A stretch of 64,000 bases of DNA from Desarmillaria ectypa. Taxonomy: Eukaryota > Basidiomycota > Agaricomycetes > Agaricales > Physalacriaceae. Shown here piece by piece: positions 33,546-45,039 of the stretch. Under the pieces are notes generated by a model, which searched no databases, was not told the origin of the DNA, and was given only the letters and a program-made list of their open reading frames with translations. How positions within the stretch are numbered: the stretch's first letter is position 1; each line of letters opens with the position of its first letter. Both the position numbers and the translations under genes were made by a program. The stretch spans positions 558,001 through 622,000 of the forward strand of contig JAUDYN010000010.1 in the NCBI GenBank assembly GCA_030407005.1, given 5' to 3'.

Positions 33546-34686
33546 TACAATCTTGCTCCGGACACCCGGTGCGTGTTATTTGTATCACCATCTATTCGAC
33601 ACCTGATTTGTGTCCAGAGAGTCGCGTTAACATTCCTCACTGCACATGATCTACTGTATTCTCCAGGCGTCATCTGGGCGGGTAAAACGCCGTATATCAT
33701 CGAACTTTCTGTGAGATCGCAGTGGCTCTGCAAGCTACCCCTTGTCCGCCGCCCAGAAAGTTTCTGCAAGACCTCCTTTTTGGCTATGCTAGAGTTTTTC
33801 TATGACCGCAAGCGTTTCACAAAGCCCATCTCCGATGCGGTACTCACCTCGTCCTTGTTCTTCGCTCCGCAGGCGTTGGCAAGACATCCTTCCTGGTCAT
33901 GGTAGAGTTTTTCCACAACGTTAAATATCACAACTCTCCCATATCTGCTCTGCATTATCATCTACGTGGATCGGAGACTTCTGTGCCGCAAACAGACACA
34001 AAATAGACTTGCACGGAGACTTGGTGCTGACCTTTGACCTGGCCGCGACACGCGTAACCGATTTTGAAACGTCGCTTGTCGAGCATGTCAACACAGTCTT
34101 GAAACAATTTTTGTCCAAGTATCAACAAGAACTCCAAATCGCAACAGAGGATTTCTCTTATATTTACAAAGATGGGATTTTCTCGTTGGCTGCAGTTTTG
34201 GTAAGGTTTTCCCTCTCCTTTGGTTATATATCTCTTATCTCCACTGTAGGACCTTGTGGCGTGCTCTCAGCGATGGCGGGTGTTTGTATGCATCCGCAAC
34301 GCACCGTCCCTTGCCGCTGGGGACACGGCTGAAATCAAGAAATCCCTCGAGCTATTTTTTATTTGTCCTCTTTCAGGTTATCTGCATGACTTTAACTCTG
34401 GTCTCGCCATGGAAACTGGTGACGAACCGGATCCTCGCATCAGCACGTATCACTTAAATCACAATGGGTGGAAATCTACTGCTATTGACCTGGCTGACTG
34501 ATATTATGGAAGGCGTATTCGGCTTCACGTCATGAGGTTCAGGAGCTGTCTCGCGAGTTCAAAGTCCAAGGTGTAGAGTCCGGGTTGGCACTGCGAAGTT
34601 TTGGTTTAGGCTTGGAGAACGTATATTCTATGAAAGAGGTGCTGAAAGAAATCAAAAGACAGTGTCTGGAGCAGGGTATTGTGTAG
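33546..34686 (+). pseudogene. AAA-ATPase-like (PF09820-type) gene relic
   Basis: Fragments in different frames follow the order of the Agaricomycete AAA-ATPase-like proteins. A P-loop-like block RRPESFCKTSFLAMLEFFYD (about 33750-33810) corresponds to the family RPRRFGKT motif, with Gly changed to Cys. A second similar block, AGVGKTSFLVMVEFFHN, follows at about 33872-33922. Then come LHGDLVLTFDLA, SLVEHVNTVLKQFL, SLAAVL, GLAMETGDEPDPRISTYHL, NGWKSTAIDLAD, GVFGFTS, and after a frame change HEVQELSREF, ending at a stop at 34686. Frame changes, in-frame stops and the missing C-terminus mark a pseudogene. These proteins often carry a PD-(D/E)XK nuclease-like part and have no settled function. Confidence 0.5.
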
Positions 34687-35034
34687 AGACGGAGCCGTTG
34701 CATATAATGGAATCTCTGCCAAGGTTGATTTATCATATATACATTCTGTATCGTGGATACTGTCAGCTGTGTAATGCTTCGACTTGACAGGTTTCAAGCA
34801 AAGGCATGGTACGGATCTAATGCACCTCTGAGAAGCGTAAGTTGAAGTCTAGGCCTTACACCAAGTGAGGCGGCACCTCGGCCCTCCCTCAGCTGGTTAT
34901 TGGTTCCTTGTGTACTAGACTCTCATTGGAGTGACAACACTTACCGAGTTGAGCGTCCACTGTCGCCATCAGACGGTGGGCCCCCAGTCGGTGGTTATTA
35001 AAAAGCGAAAAAAAATATAGATATCTGCAGAAAA
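34687..35034. other. Intergenic spacer
   Basis: About 350 bases between the AAA-ATPase-like relic and the tRNA. The minus-strand terminator of the tRNA is probably the T-rich run complementary to 35008-35015 (eight or more A on the plus strand). Confidence 0.4.
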
Positions 35035-35130
35035 TCCGACCTGTGCGGATCGAACGCACGACCTCAAGATAATTTCCCCAGGAATTTTCCCAATTACAGT
35101 CTCGCGCTCTTCCAGCTGAGCTAAGGTCGG
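35035..35130 (-). tRNA. tRNA-Tyr (GTA) with an intron
   Basis: On the minus strand the sequence folds as a tRNA. The acceptor stem CCGACCT pairs with AGGTCGG and is followed by discriminator A. The D-arm is AGCTCAGCTGGAAGAGC. The anticodon stem CGAGA/TCTTG encloses loop CTGTAA-A with anticodon GTA. The T-arm is GTGCGTTCGATCCGCAC. An intron of about 23 bases lies after position 37, where nuclear tRNA-Tyr introns always sit. Internal promoter A and B boxes are intact, and an A-run on the plus strand (T-run on the minus strand) follows as the Pol III terminator. Confidence 0.93.
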
Positions 35131-36407
35131 CTCATGGTGGTGTGCAGCATTACTATAGCAGGGCGAATGTGCTACCTTAGCACCCAACCCTTGTAGCATA
35201 GTAGTATTTCGCCTTCACTTCTCTGATCATTTTCTGCCTTCTCAAAGTTTTGTAGGGGTATTGCAACGATGTGGCCATCTTCACGCCTTCAATAAACAGT
35301 TAATTGCCTGCGTCTTCGTCTCTGTTACCTATAACGCGTGTTTTACTCCAGTGTTGAGACCTTTGAATGATGCACCATTTAGCACACGTTTCGAAGGAGC
35401 GACCTCAATTCCGTGTTTGTACCAAGTTCGAGGCCTCCATGCTCTCAGGATATTTCAATTGCTTTAGAGCAGGAAGCCTAGCTATCATACGCCGGCTCAT
35501 ATTGACCCACGGTGGCCAAGTTCGGGGAGCAAAAAGTGTAGAGGTTGGGCTAGTAGAGTCAGGGTATTATCTTGGTCACTTGAATTGATCTCCTTCTCAC
35601 TGATCGCTGCTAGATCCTGCCAAACTTACTCCGGGCCGTGCTAGTGCTTCAAGCTAACACTAACGTTGAACTTTGACCTTCCACTCTGATTCGAAATGTT
35701 GGACGGAACCGAGAGTCAAGGTCGCACATGTAGCTTCTTTTACCTTGACAACGCCGAATGGTGCTGATTACCATCCCACTTTGATCGTATAGCGTACTGG
35801 AGTCGCTGTTTGTCAAATACGTGGTTATCAGTGCCATAATCGACTCTAGAATTATGCCCCTGTCATCACCACCTTCCTTCAACCAACATTGCCAATAGAT
35901 GTGAGTGTCTGCTTACTTGAAGAGCAATTGAAGTCTAAGTTCAACTCAGAATTTCGTCCAGGCTCTATATGTGATATGGTTGTCGTAGGGATTGCTTCCA
36001 AGGCTCTTCAAGTCCGCGGGATACCCTTCTGATACAATTTCTTTCCAAGATCTTGCGTGCTCTTTCCCAATGATTACGGCGAGCTTCTCTGTGCTAAAAC
36101 TCCTGCGACTCGACGTCTTAGTCCAGTTATCCGATTTGGCGTACTATGGTTGTCTGTATTTTGGACCGCACTAAGTAGCAGGACGTCTGGTGCAAATCAT
36201 TGGCGTTGGATTAACTCGGTGCTTATCGCCTGTTTGTCAGTCATACTGTATTCCTGCAGGGGCTAGCCTCGTTTCACTGAAAACGTGCAGGTTTTCCTTC
36301 CGCAAGCAATGAAAGTGGAATAGGGGATTTGACTTACAGTCCGCATCTTGGCGCCGTTATTATTTGACATTGGGCGCGGACTCTTTGTCTCTCGTCTCTC
36401 TATCACC
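35131..36407. other. Intergenic, 5' flank of ABCG copy 1
   Basis: About 1.28 kb with short frames only. The final part should contain the transporter promoter; I see no clear TATA box. An in-frame ATG at 36348 precedes the chosen start. Confidence 0.35.
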
Positions 36408-39400
36408 ATGGCTGTCGACGACCCTCTTGCGTCGGGATGGTCTCTGGCAGACAACCACAAAGAGAAACTTTCATTCTCTTCGGTGAAACCGGTGGATGTA
36501 CAGATTCGGGGCCTTTCTGTACAGGTGGAAGGCACGCGACGATGGAAGGAACGCTTTCTTAGCCTCAGGAAAAATACTTCCGATCTAGAGGCTCGCCAGA
36601 TCAGAAGCCTTCTTACCAATATCGACGCCGATTTTCCTCGCGGTACTCTGACAGGCATCCTCGGTAGCAGTGGTAGTGGAAAGGTACGTCAAATAGTATC
36701 AATTGTAAGCTATGCACTGACTGACATATCCCTCCAGACGACACTGCTCAATGTTCTATCTGAACGGATGCGCGGCAGTAACCTCTCCGTTCAAGGCGAG
36801 CGCCTCCACAATAATTTGACATCCCTATCCAGCGTTTCACATGCATATGTCACTCAGACAGACTCCCTTCTTCCCACTCTCACCGTCCGCGAAACTCTCA
36901 CGTACGCCGCAAGCCTACGTCTCCCCGCTTCTACGAGCCGTGCACAGCGCGCACAACTCGTTGATGATATCATTCTCGAACTCGGACTTAAGGACTGTTC
37001 GAACACATATGTCGGGGATGGTGTACGCCGCAAGGGGTGTTCTGGTGGAGAGCTGAGACGTGTCAGTCTCGGTATTCAGTTGCTGGGAAACCCCTCTGTG
37101 CTCTTTCTCGATGAACCGACGACAGGCCTCGATGCTACAAGCGCCTTTCACCTTGTGAAGACGCTGAAGAGTCTCGCGCAGAAGGGCAGGACGGTCATCA
37201 TGACCTTGCACCAACCTCGCTCTGAGACGTTTCTTATGCTTGATAGGGTGATGCTACTCTCTCAAGGACATATACTCTACGCCGGTGTCTCTTCGGCGGC
37301 CATTCCGTGGTTCGAACGACTCGTCCATCCATTAGAACTTCACGTCAATCCTGCGGACTATCTAATCGAAGTTGCTGCTGTTGATGTCCGCACGATTGCG
37401 GCTGAGGAAGCGTCTCGAAGTCGTGTCAGCAAGCTCATCGCGGCGTGGAAATCAGAGTCGGCTGTCCGATTCCCACAAATCAAACGGGAATTGGCGGTCA
37501 ACCATGTCGATAAACGAGATGTACACAAGGCACCTGTTGGTCGTGTTATACTCACTTTGATTTCTCGGAAACTGAAGACAAGTATCCGCGATCCATTTGG
37601 CATGGCCTCAGCTTGGATAGAGGCTGCTCTTATGGGGCTGTTCGTCGGAATAGCGTTCTACCACATTCCTGACTCGATATCGGGTATAAGGACGCGAGAG
37701 GCCGTCTTGTATACATCAGTGGGACTGCAAGAGTACCTGATTATGATGTATGAGGTATATCGTCTGACCATGATAGACCTTCCTGTCTTCGATAGAGAGC
37801 AGAGTGAGGGAATTGTCGGTGTAGTACCTTGGGTTATAAGCTATCGTTCTGCGCACGCCATCCTGGAGGATATCATCGTCCCTTTGATCTTCTCCGCCAT
37901 AACTTACTACATGGTTGGACTCGCAACTTCCACTGGGCGATTCTTTTATTACTTCGCAATCGGCCTTCTCAATCATTACATTGCAGTTACTTTTGCAGGG
38001 TTTGCTACTGCTATGACGAGGAATTTCGCTAAGGCTACGATCATTGCGAATGCCGCGTTCATGCTGCACACGTACCCGTGCGGGTTCTTCATACAAGCTG
38101 GTGCGATACCAAATTATATGCGGTGGACAAAATGGATTTCGCCAGTCGTGAGTACATACAATTTTAGCCCATTCAACTATTATCTTACTTCTTGTAGTTC
38201 TATGCCTTCACCGCATTGGTATACAACGAATTTAAGGGCCGCTTTTTCAACTGTCCTGACGGTGATGCGAGGACAGACCCTAACTGCATTGCTTACCGAG
38301 GCGATTTCATCATCAAATCTCTCACTGTATCTGAAATGACTTGGACTATCGTCCCGATATGTGCAATCCTCGCGGTTATTGTCATATATCTTATCGGTCA
38401 AATGCTATTCCTCCATTTTTTTAAAGTCAGCATCTCGATGCTCGGAACCAAGAAACGCCCGGAGGATGAGTCCCGGCACGCATCCGGTGCTTCTGTGTCC
38501 CTCACTCCAAACAGCGTCGTTGGTATCGATGTTGACCTCACGGATTACAATCTCAAGATCCGCTCACGACGAGGAAGGGATATCAAAATTCTCCAGGCCA
38601 TCACTTCCTGTTTCGAGGCGGGAAAAGTCAACGTCATTTTAGGCCCCTCAGGAAGTGGCAAGTCTTCTTTGCTCAATCTCATGGCACAGCGACTTCAGTC
38701 GACGCTGAGGTCGACCTACGTTGCGGGCGGTACACTGAGCTTGAATGGTGTACAGGCCAGCCCAGAAGTGATGAGCACTCTGTGCTCGTATGTAACACAG
38801 GATGATTCTGCTCTACTACCATATCTCAGCGTTCGCGAGACCCTGCAATTCGCTGCTTCGTTGCGACTACCAAGCAGTATGTCCAAGAAGGAGAAACGGC
38901 ATAGGGCGGATGAGGTCATGCTGAAGATGGGACTGAAGGATTGTCGGCACACTCTCATCGGGAATGAATTGTTGAAAGGCATTTCTGGAGGCGAGAAACG
39001 GCGAGTGAGCATTGCCGTTCAGGTGCTCACAGAGCCTCAAGTTCTGATGTGAGTAGTGCTTCTGTTATTGTTGGTATGATTTGCTCATTGCTTTCCAGGT
39101 TGGATGAGCCGACATCAGGACTGGACGCATTCACAGCGGCGTCCATTCTGGATGTTCTGGCGCAACTCGCAAAGGAGGGTCGAACGATCATAACGACGCT
39201 TCATCAGAGCTCCTCCGAACTTTACAAGCGCTTCGGCAACGTGCTGTTGTTGGCGAAGGGTGGTCGGGTGGTATACTCTGGTGCTGCGAGCGAGATGCTT
39301 GATTACATGTCCTCGGTTGGGTTTGAGTGCCCTTCTATGATGAATCCTGCGGATTTTGCGTTGGATGTCGTTTCAGTGGATTTACGTGATACCGAACAAG

Positions 39401-40606
39401 AGGAACTTGGCCGAGCAAGGGTGAATCAGCTGGTGAAGGCTTTCAAGGATCGTCAGGAGGCAAATGACAGTAGATCTCCGTTGACTAATAAGCAGACGTG
39501 GCCCTCATTGACACATTTGAAGGTTTACGAGAGGAGGATGTTGTCGATCACCTCCGCGCTGCCGATCCTACTTAAACGTGGCATTCTCGCATTTCTCCGG
39601 CAAAATTCCTTGCTAGTGATGCGGATTGGGAGTGTTCTTGGCATTTCGGTGCGTTTTGATGCTCACTGCCGCACGTCCGACCCTTATCCTCATGGCCTAG
39701 ATCGGCATTGGGCTCTTTTTCTCACCGCTGGGACATGATTACTCGAGCGTCCAATCTCGTGTCGGTTGTATCCAGGAAACACTGCCACGTGAGTCATTCA
39801 GTTTATTGTATCTTGCTGATCTAAATAGGTCGAAACAGTGTTCTTCATTGGCATACTTCAAAATGTCGCGGTCTTTCCGATAGAACGGGATTTCTTCTAC
39901 AGGGTAAGGTCACTACTTTTCTCATGTTCATTGGTCTGAATTTTTTCATAGGAATACGACGACAGGGTTTATTCTATCGAAGCATTTTTAACCTCATACA
40001 TCCTCTTGGAGCTGCCTTTGGAGATCCTCGCTTGTTTGATCTATTCTCTCTTTGTTTCAATCGCCACTGATCTTCATAGATCCGTCGGCATGTACTTCAT
40101 TACTGCCCTGAACGGACTCTGTATCCTGAACTCTGGAGAGTCTCTCGGCATAATCCTTAATACCTTGATGACCCGGAACACTGGACTGGCTTTAAATGTC
40201 ACTAACGTACTAATGTCTATCGCTATGTATATGGCTGGTAAGAAATATTTCACCTGTGTGTCAGTTGGAGCTTATATCGTTCACTATCTCAGGTCTTATG
40301 AGCCTGGACATGCCGGCCTTTCTGAAAGCCCTTAACAAGCTGTCTCCACTTGGCTACTCTGTTCGGAACATGATGCCTTACGCATTTCGAGGCCAGATGT
40401 TTTCGTGCGGGGATGATCAAAGGCTTGCAGATGGATCATGCGCAATTAGCACAGGTGAACAAGTTCTCGAAATCTTTAACCTGGAGGACGTCAACGCCCC
40501 TTTGAACCTCTGCGCGATCGTGATTACTACCGTTGTATACCGCCTTCTTGCTTACGCCATATTGAAGCTAGTGAAAACTAGGTTCAAGATAGAGCGCCGA
40601 AAGTGA
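36408..40606 (+). CDS. Full-size ABCG transporter, copy 1 (NBD-TMD-NBD-TMD)
   Basis: Exporter of the White/ABCG family in the plasma membrane or an internal membrane. NBD1 has Walker A GSSGSGKTTLL (split by an intron after GSGK), signature SGGELRRVSLG and Walker B VLFLDEPTTGLDA. TMD1 follows at about 37540-38200, running through an intron (near 38147) into FYAFTALVYNEFKGRFF and an extracellular Cys-rich loop. NBD2 has Walker A GPSGSGKSSLL, signature ISGGEKRRVSIA and Walker B LDEPTSGLDA after the intron at 39049-39098. TMD2 runs to the stop at 40606. Both NBDs have canonical Walker A lysines, unlike PDR-type fungal ABCG proteins, whose first Walker A is degenerate, so this looks like two fused half-transporters. 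About 1,240 residues. I use the ATG at 36408; one at 36348 is in frame. A close inverted copy lies at the right end. Confidence 0.88.
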
Positions 40607-41140
40607 TCAATTTGACGACTTTTTTTCACTTTTATGTTGGAATCTTGTGCACAGATCATCTGTATTCTTTAGCAAGCCATGAATAGTAGAAATTGTATTC
40701 ACATCAACATATATGGACTTCATCTGTTAATTATCAATTTTCTATCAACCTCCTTAAGATTAATTCTGCCCAAGGAATTTACGTCCCAATCGTATTCTAT
40801 GACGACAAGTGAACGAAACAGCATGAACCTGGCCCGCCCAAAGCAATTTGCTTCCTGAATCATGATGGATCCGATTACAGGTGACAAAGGCTATTACTGC
40901 CCATTGGTACTCCACTGGCTCGTGAAATCGAAGGTCATCCCGCCAGAGTACTAGTCATTAGGGTGTGAAGAAGGATACATATCGACACACCCTCAAACTT
41001 ACCTTAAACAGTGGAATGTACTCGAAGTGGAGGCGGTGCTATTCGAATGACTGTGGTATTAGAGGAATGATGTCATGATGTAATGATATAAAGTAATGAG
41101 CTCAGCCAGGCACAGCATATGTGGAACGACTGAGGTACTC
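40607..41140. other. 3' flank of ABCG copy 1
   Basis: Non-coding as far as I can see, with normal CG content up to about 41130. There the sequence changes abruptly to the CG-poor composition of the transposon nest. Confidence 0.45.
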
Positions 41141-41904
41141 AGGTAACTATGATCAGGCTATATAGTGAGTAAGGCCAGGAGGTAGTATTCCCACTATCTT
41201 GGTAATGGGTCTCTGGAGAATGCCAAATGCACCACTTTTTGTGGTAGATTCTGTGAATCTAATTTACTTTCACTTCCTCTTGAGTCATCTGTTCTTAGTG
41301 GAGTTACTTGTGGTCATGAGTACATACATTTCCCTTGTCTTAATGCAGAGTTCACTCTGGTTTTGTTTCATGTGAATTTGTTTCCTTGTTTTCTCACACA
41401 GATTTTTTTTTTGCAGTCATGCAATTTTATTGTTGTCTTTCATATTTGTATCACCATGATTCCGACAACTTGCACTGTTGATGGGATCACATCCATCCCT
41501 TCTATTTCTCTCAAACACACATGGTCCATCTCCAAAACACATTCAGGACCATCTATTATCTTGCTTGTAACTTCATGAGGCACATTTCAGACCTATATCA
41601 CATTAACACCTTCCAGACATTGATCTAGTAGTTCACTTTTTGGATCAACTTTTTTTACTTGTCTATGAGGTCACATGCCCCATCTCTTTATATTCAAACC
41701 AACTGTCTCACTTACACAGCATTGTGAAATGGTATCATTACAATGACAGCCTTTTTTGTTAGGCACTCCTTGGCCTTGGTGAAAATCACTGATTGATGAA
41801 TCATGGATTTTATGACTGAAACAAGCAGGTCTGATCTACTTCTGAATTGCAGGAAAGTATTGTACTGTTAAACACCTTCCTAAAATGACTCCATCATTAC
41901 TCAC
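41140..41904. mobile_element. Left remnant of an older unidentified transposable element
   Basis: CG-depleted sequence like the retroelements that follow. It is interrupted at 41905 by the copia element. It continues across it at 54595, since the CTCAC target duplication joins the two sides. On the minus strand an open stretch (KIIDGPECVLEMDHVCL, about 41490-41560) suggests decayed coding sequence, but I cannot assign a family. The left limit is set only by the change in composition. Confidence 0.4.
41900..41904. repeat. Target-site duplication of the copia element, left copy
   Basis: CTCAC immediately before the LTR, matched exactly by CTCAC at 54595-54599. Confidence 0.85.
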
Positions 41905-42114
41905 TGTTGTAACAAGAGTGAGGAGAATGTAGAAAGGATGGTAAATTACTGCCTCTCAAGCAAGAGGTGTCCTACTTAAATACATGTTGTACTACTTCTA
42001 GAACTTACTATGAAATACTATGTATGTCCACTTTTACAGTCCAAGGTTGATCCTGCTGAGTAAGCCAATCCTTCGAGTACATTCTAATACTTGCTTGGGA
42101 TTGCTATCCCAACA
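41905..42114 (-). repeat. Copia 3' LTR
   Basis: 210 bases, TG...CA ends. Aligned by hand with 54385-54594 it differs at nine positions, all transitions. Confidence 0.9.
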
Positions 42115-42123
42115 CTCCCCCTC
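42115..42123 (-). other. Copia polypurine tract
   Basis: GAGGGGGAG on the minus strand directly abuts the 3' LTR, the expected site of plus-strand priming. Confidence 0.7.
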
Positions 42124-44572
42124 AATTCCAAGCTCCTAGAATACCTGCAGATAGATATTCATGTAATGGTCTTGGTAGCCCTTTAGTAAATATATTTGCT
42201 AAGTTCTCCTCTGATGTGCAGTGCTGAACTTTGACTTCATTTGAAGCCATGCACTCACAAATGAAGTGATGCCATATATCTATGTGCTTTGATCACATGT
42301 GGAATATGGGGTTCTCAGTGAATTTGATTGCTGACTGATTGTCAACAAAAATAGTGGTTGCACCATCAGGTGGCAATCCTAATTTAGTTAAAATTGCCCA
42401 CAACCATATTAGTTCTTGGGTTGTGTGCAAAAGGGCCATATATTCTGCCTCCATAGTGGATAAAGCTACAGTGGGCTGTTTCTTTGAATTTCAAGTAACA
42501 GCTCCTCCTGCATAGATACAGACATAACCAGATGTTGATCTTTTATCTGTCCTGTCTTCTCCCCAGTCTGAATCTGAGTAGGGTATTAGTTCATCTGTAG
42601 TTCCTCCATATGTGATTCCAAAATCCAGAGTCCCCTTCAAGTAACAGCAAACTCGTTTCAGAGCTGTGACATGCTCAGTGGCCAGATTTTGTATGTATTT
42701 GCTCAATTTCATGACAGCATGTGCAATGTCAGGCTGAGATCCATTGGCTGCATACATCAGAGATCTGACACCAGTATAATAATATTGCCTGGTGGCTGTG
42801 TCAGCACTCTGAGGATTGTCTTCGGGGATTTTCTCTAGCCATACATTCAGGTCTATAGGCATTTTGACTGGTTTGCAGTCTTTCATGCCCATTTGCTCAA
42901 GTACCTTCAAAATATATGCCTTCTGGGATAAGATAATGGTACCCTTCTCCCAATTCCTGTCTATCTTCATGCCCAATATATATTGAATCTCCCCTATGTC
43001 TGTAATATTTAGCTTCTTCTTAAACTCTTCTTTCATAATAGATATGGTTTCATCATCTGGGGCAAGCAGTGTCATGTCATCTATATGCATGGCTACAATT
43101 ATAGGATCAGAATCCATCTGTTTGATATACACATATTGATCACTAATCAATCTTATGTATCTGAGTTCCAAAAAGGTAGCATTTGATTTCTTGTTCCAAA
43201 CTTCACCAGATTGCTTGAGTCCATATAATGTCAACTTGAGGTGTGTCACCTTGCCACTCCCATCAGAATATTTAGGTGGCTGTGCCATATAAATAGATTC
43301 ATTGAGCTTTCCATTTAAATAGACTCCAATGACATTCATTCTATGAATAATCAGGTTTCTTTGTGTGGCAATGGCCATAAGTAGGCAGAATGTGTCCAGC
43401 CTAACTACAGGTGCATATGTCTCAAAGAAATCAATTCTGGGTTTCTGTGAAAATCCTTTTGCAATAAGTCTGGCTTTGTGCCTGATGATTTTCCTATCAT
43501 CATCTCTTTTCAGCCTATAGGTCCACTTGCAATCAACAAGTGATTTATTCTGAGGTAATTCTTCCAGCTGCCATATGCCTAGAGAAGTCAATAGATTATA
43601 TTCTTCATCCATTGCTTTCTTCCAATGATGCCAATCTAGCCTTGTTTTAGCTTCTTCAAGGCTTAATGGCTCATCACTGAGGTTATCTGCAGTCTCTCTC
43701 ACATATGTATATTCTACTATAATATTTGCAGTCTCCAGTGATTCCTTTGTTACTTTGTGCTGCTTCTCTAGCAATTTCATGCCTCATGAGACTGGATTAT
43801 TAAGGAACTGGTAACTCAGTGAGGCTACTGATGCAATCCAGACTGATTTGTCATATAGCTGAATCACCTTCTCATGCCATACAGATAACTTTGATTTGGT
43901 TGCCAAGGCATCAAGGGGCATTTCCCCTTTTGTTTTGACATTCCTGGCATCTGTGGATTTGTCTGAAATATTATTATTTCCATTCAGAATCTACTTGACT
44001 TTGCTCCCTGACTCCCCCTTGAGCAGTGGAGGATGGGACACAATGTATTCATCATTGTTAGCATTTAGAATGCTCTCTTCAGGGAATATAACATTTCTTG
44101 AGATCTGAATCTGCCTGGTCTGTGAATTAGAGTATCTCCAGACTCTTGATTCATCTGTAAGACCTGTAAAGATAAATTCCCTTGATTTTGGGTCAAGTTT
44201 TGATCTTTTGTTATCCTGTTGCAACACCTAGCACTTTGTTCTGAATTTCTGGAGTGTTGAAATATCCAGTTTTGTTCCACAAAACACTTCTTCTGGGGTT
44301 AGATCATTTCTGATGGCTCTGGTTGGTGATTGGTTCTTCAAATATATGGCATATGCCACTGTCTCAGGCTATAAAAATTTCAGCAGGTGATGTTCTTCTA
44401 GCATGGCATGAGCATGCTCCACAAGAGTCTGATTGACTCTCTCAGTGACTCTATTTTGGGATAGAGAATATGTGGCAGTCAGTTCCAACTGGATGCTATT
44501 GCTCTGGAGGTATTCCTTCCCATTATCAATCCTCATAAACTTTAGATCCCTTCCAGTGTGGACTTTGATGTA
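42124..44572 (-). pseudogene. Copia pol, 3' half: integrase C-terminal part, RT and RNase H
   Basis: From 44572 the integrase continues (YIKVHTGRDLKFMRIDNGKE, with the usual DNG.E context), then an open frame of 429 codons (43780-42491) covers the reverse transcriptase. That frame starts near DWHHWKKAMDEEYNLL and includes the catalytic pair in MHIDDMTLLA, KARLIAKGFSQ and SDWGEDRTDKRSTSGY of RNase H. A stop after YAGGAVT breaks the RNase H frame, which continues with TMEAEYMALL and KHIDIWHHF. Several stops also break the integrase tail between 44611 and 43790. The RT core itself is intact. Confidence 0.85.
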
Positions 44573-44577
44573 TTTTT
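44573..44577. repeat. Target-site duplication of the gypsy element, left copy
   Basis: TTTTT before the left LTR, matching 52726-52730. The assignment is supported because removing the element and one TTTTT restores the copia reading frame. Confidence 0.75.
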
Positions 44578-44997
44578 TATTAGACCCATGCTCTATGTGA
44601 TCTGCAGACACACATTACCCTTTAGGCTGTCTTGTGTTTAGACAGTCACTCTTAGAGAACAGCTATAGTCTTCTGATCTTTTGCAGAGAGGATGTGATAT
44701 AGAAATAAACTTTAGTTAAAGGATAGGGATTATACAGCATAAACTATATGTCTTATATACTAAAAGGAAGATGTAAATATATACTTGTAGTTGTGAGATA
44801 TCCATATAAGAACAAGAAGATGGCATGCTTGGTGCATACCCATCATGAGACTATTGTGCAACTTTATGAGGTATCCATGTGTATTGGATGTGGATTGATG
44901 GATAGAAGATGGGGTGAGATAAGCAGATAAGATGTGATGCAATCAGATAATATAGAAGATAAGATAAGATAAGGCAAAAAATAAAAAAATTATAACA
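44578..44997 (-). repeat. Gypsy 3' LTR
   Basis: About 420 bases, on the plus strand TATTAGACCC...TTATAACA. The outer TG of the right copy reads TA here. About 57 differences from the right LTR, all but two of them transitions, plus one 5-base GATAA length difference. Confidence 0.88.
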
Positions 44998-45007
44998 TTA
45001 CCCCCTT
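44998..45007 (-). other. Gypsy polypurine tract
   Basis: AAGGGGGTAA on the minus strand directly abuts the 3' LTR. Confidence 0.7.
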
Positions 45008-45039
45008 GTTAAAGCAGTTGTCCTGACTGCTAAGGTTCT

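Noticed and set aside
36408..40606. Classification of the transporter as a PDR pump
   Set aside because: PDR proteins have a degenerate first Walker A. Here both are canonical.
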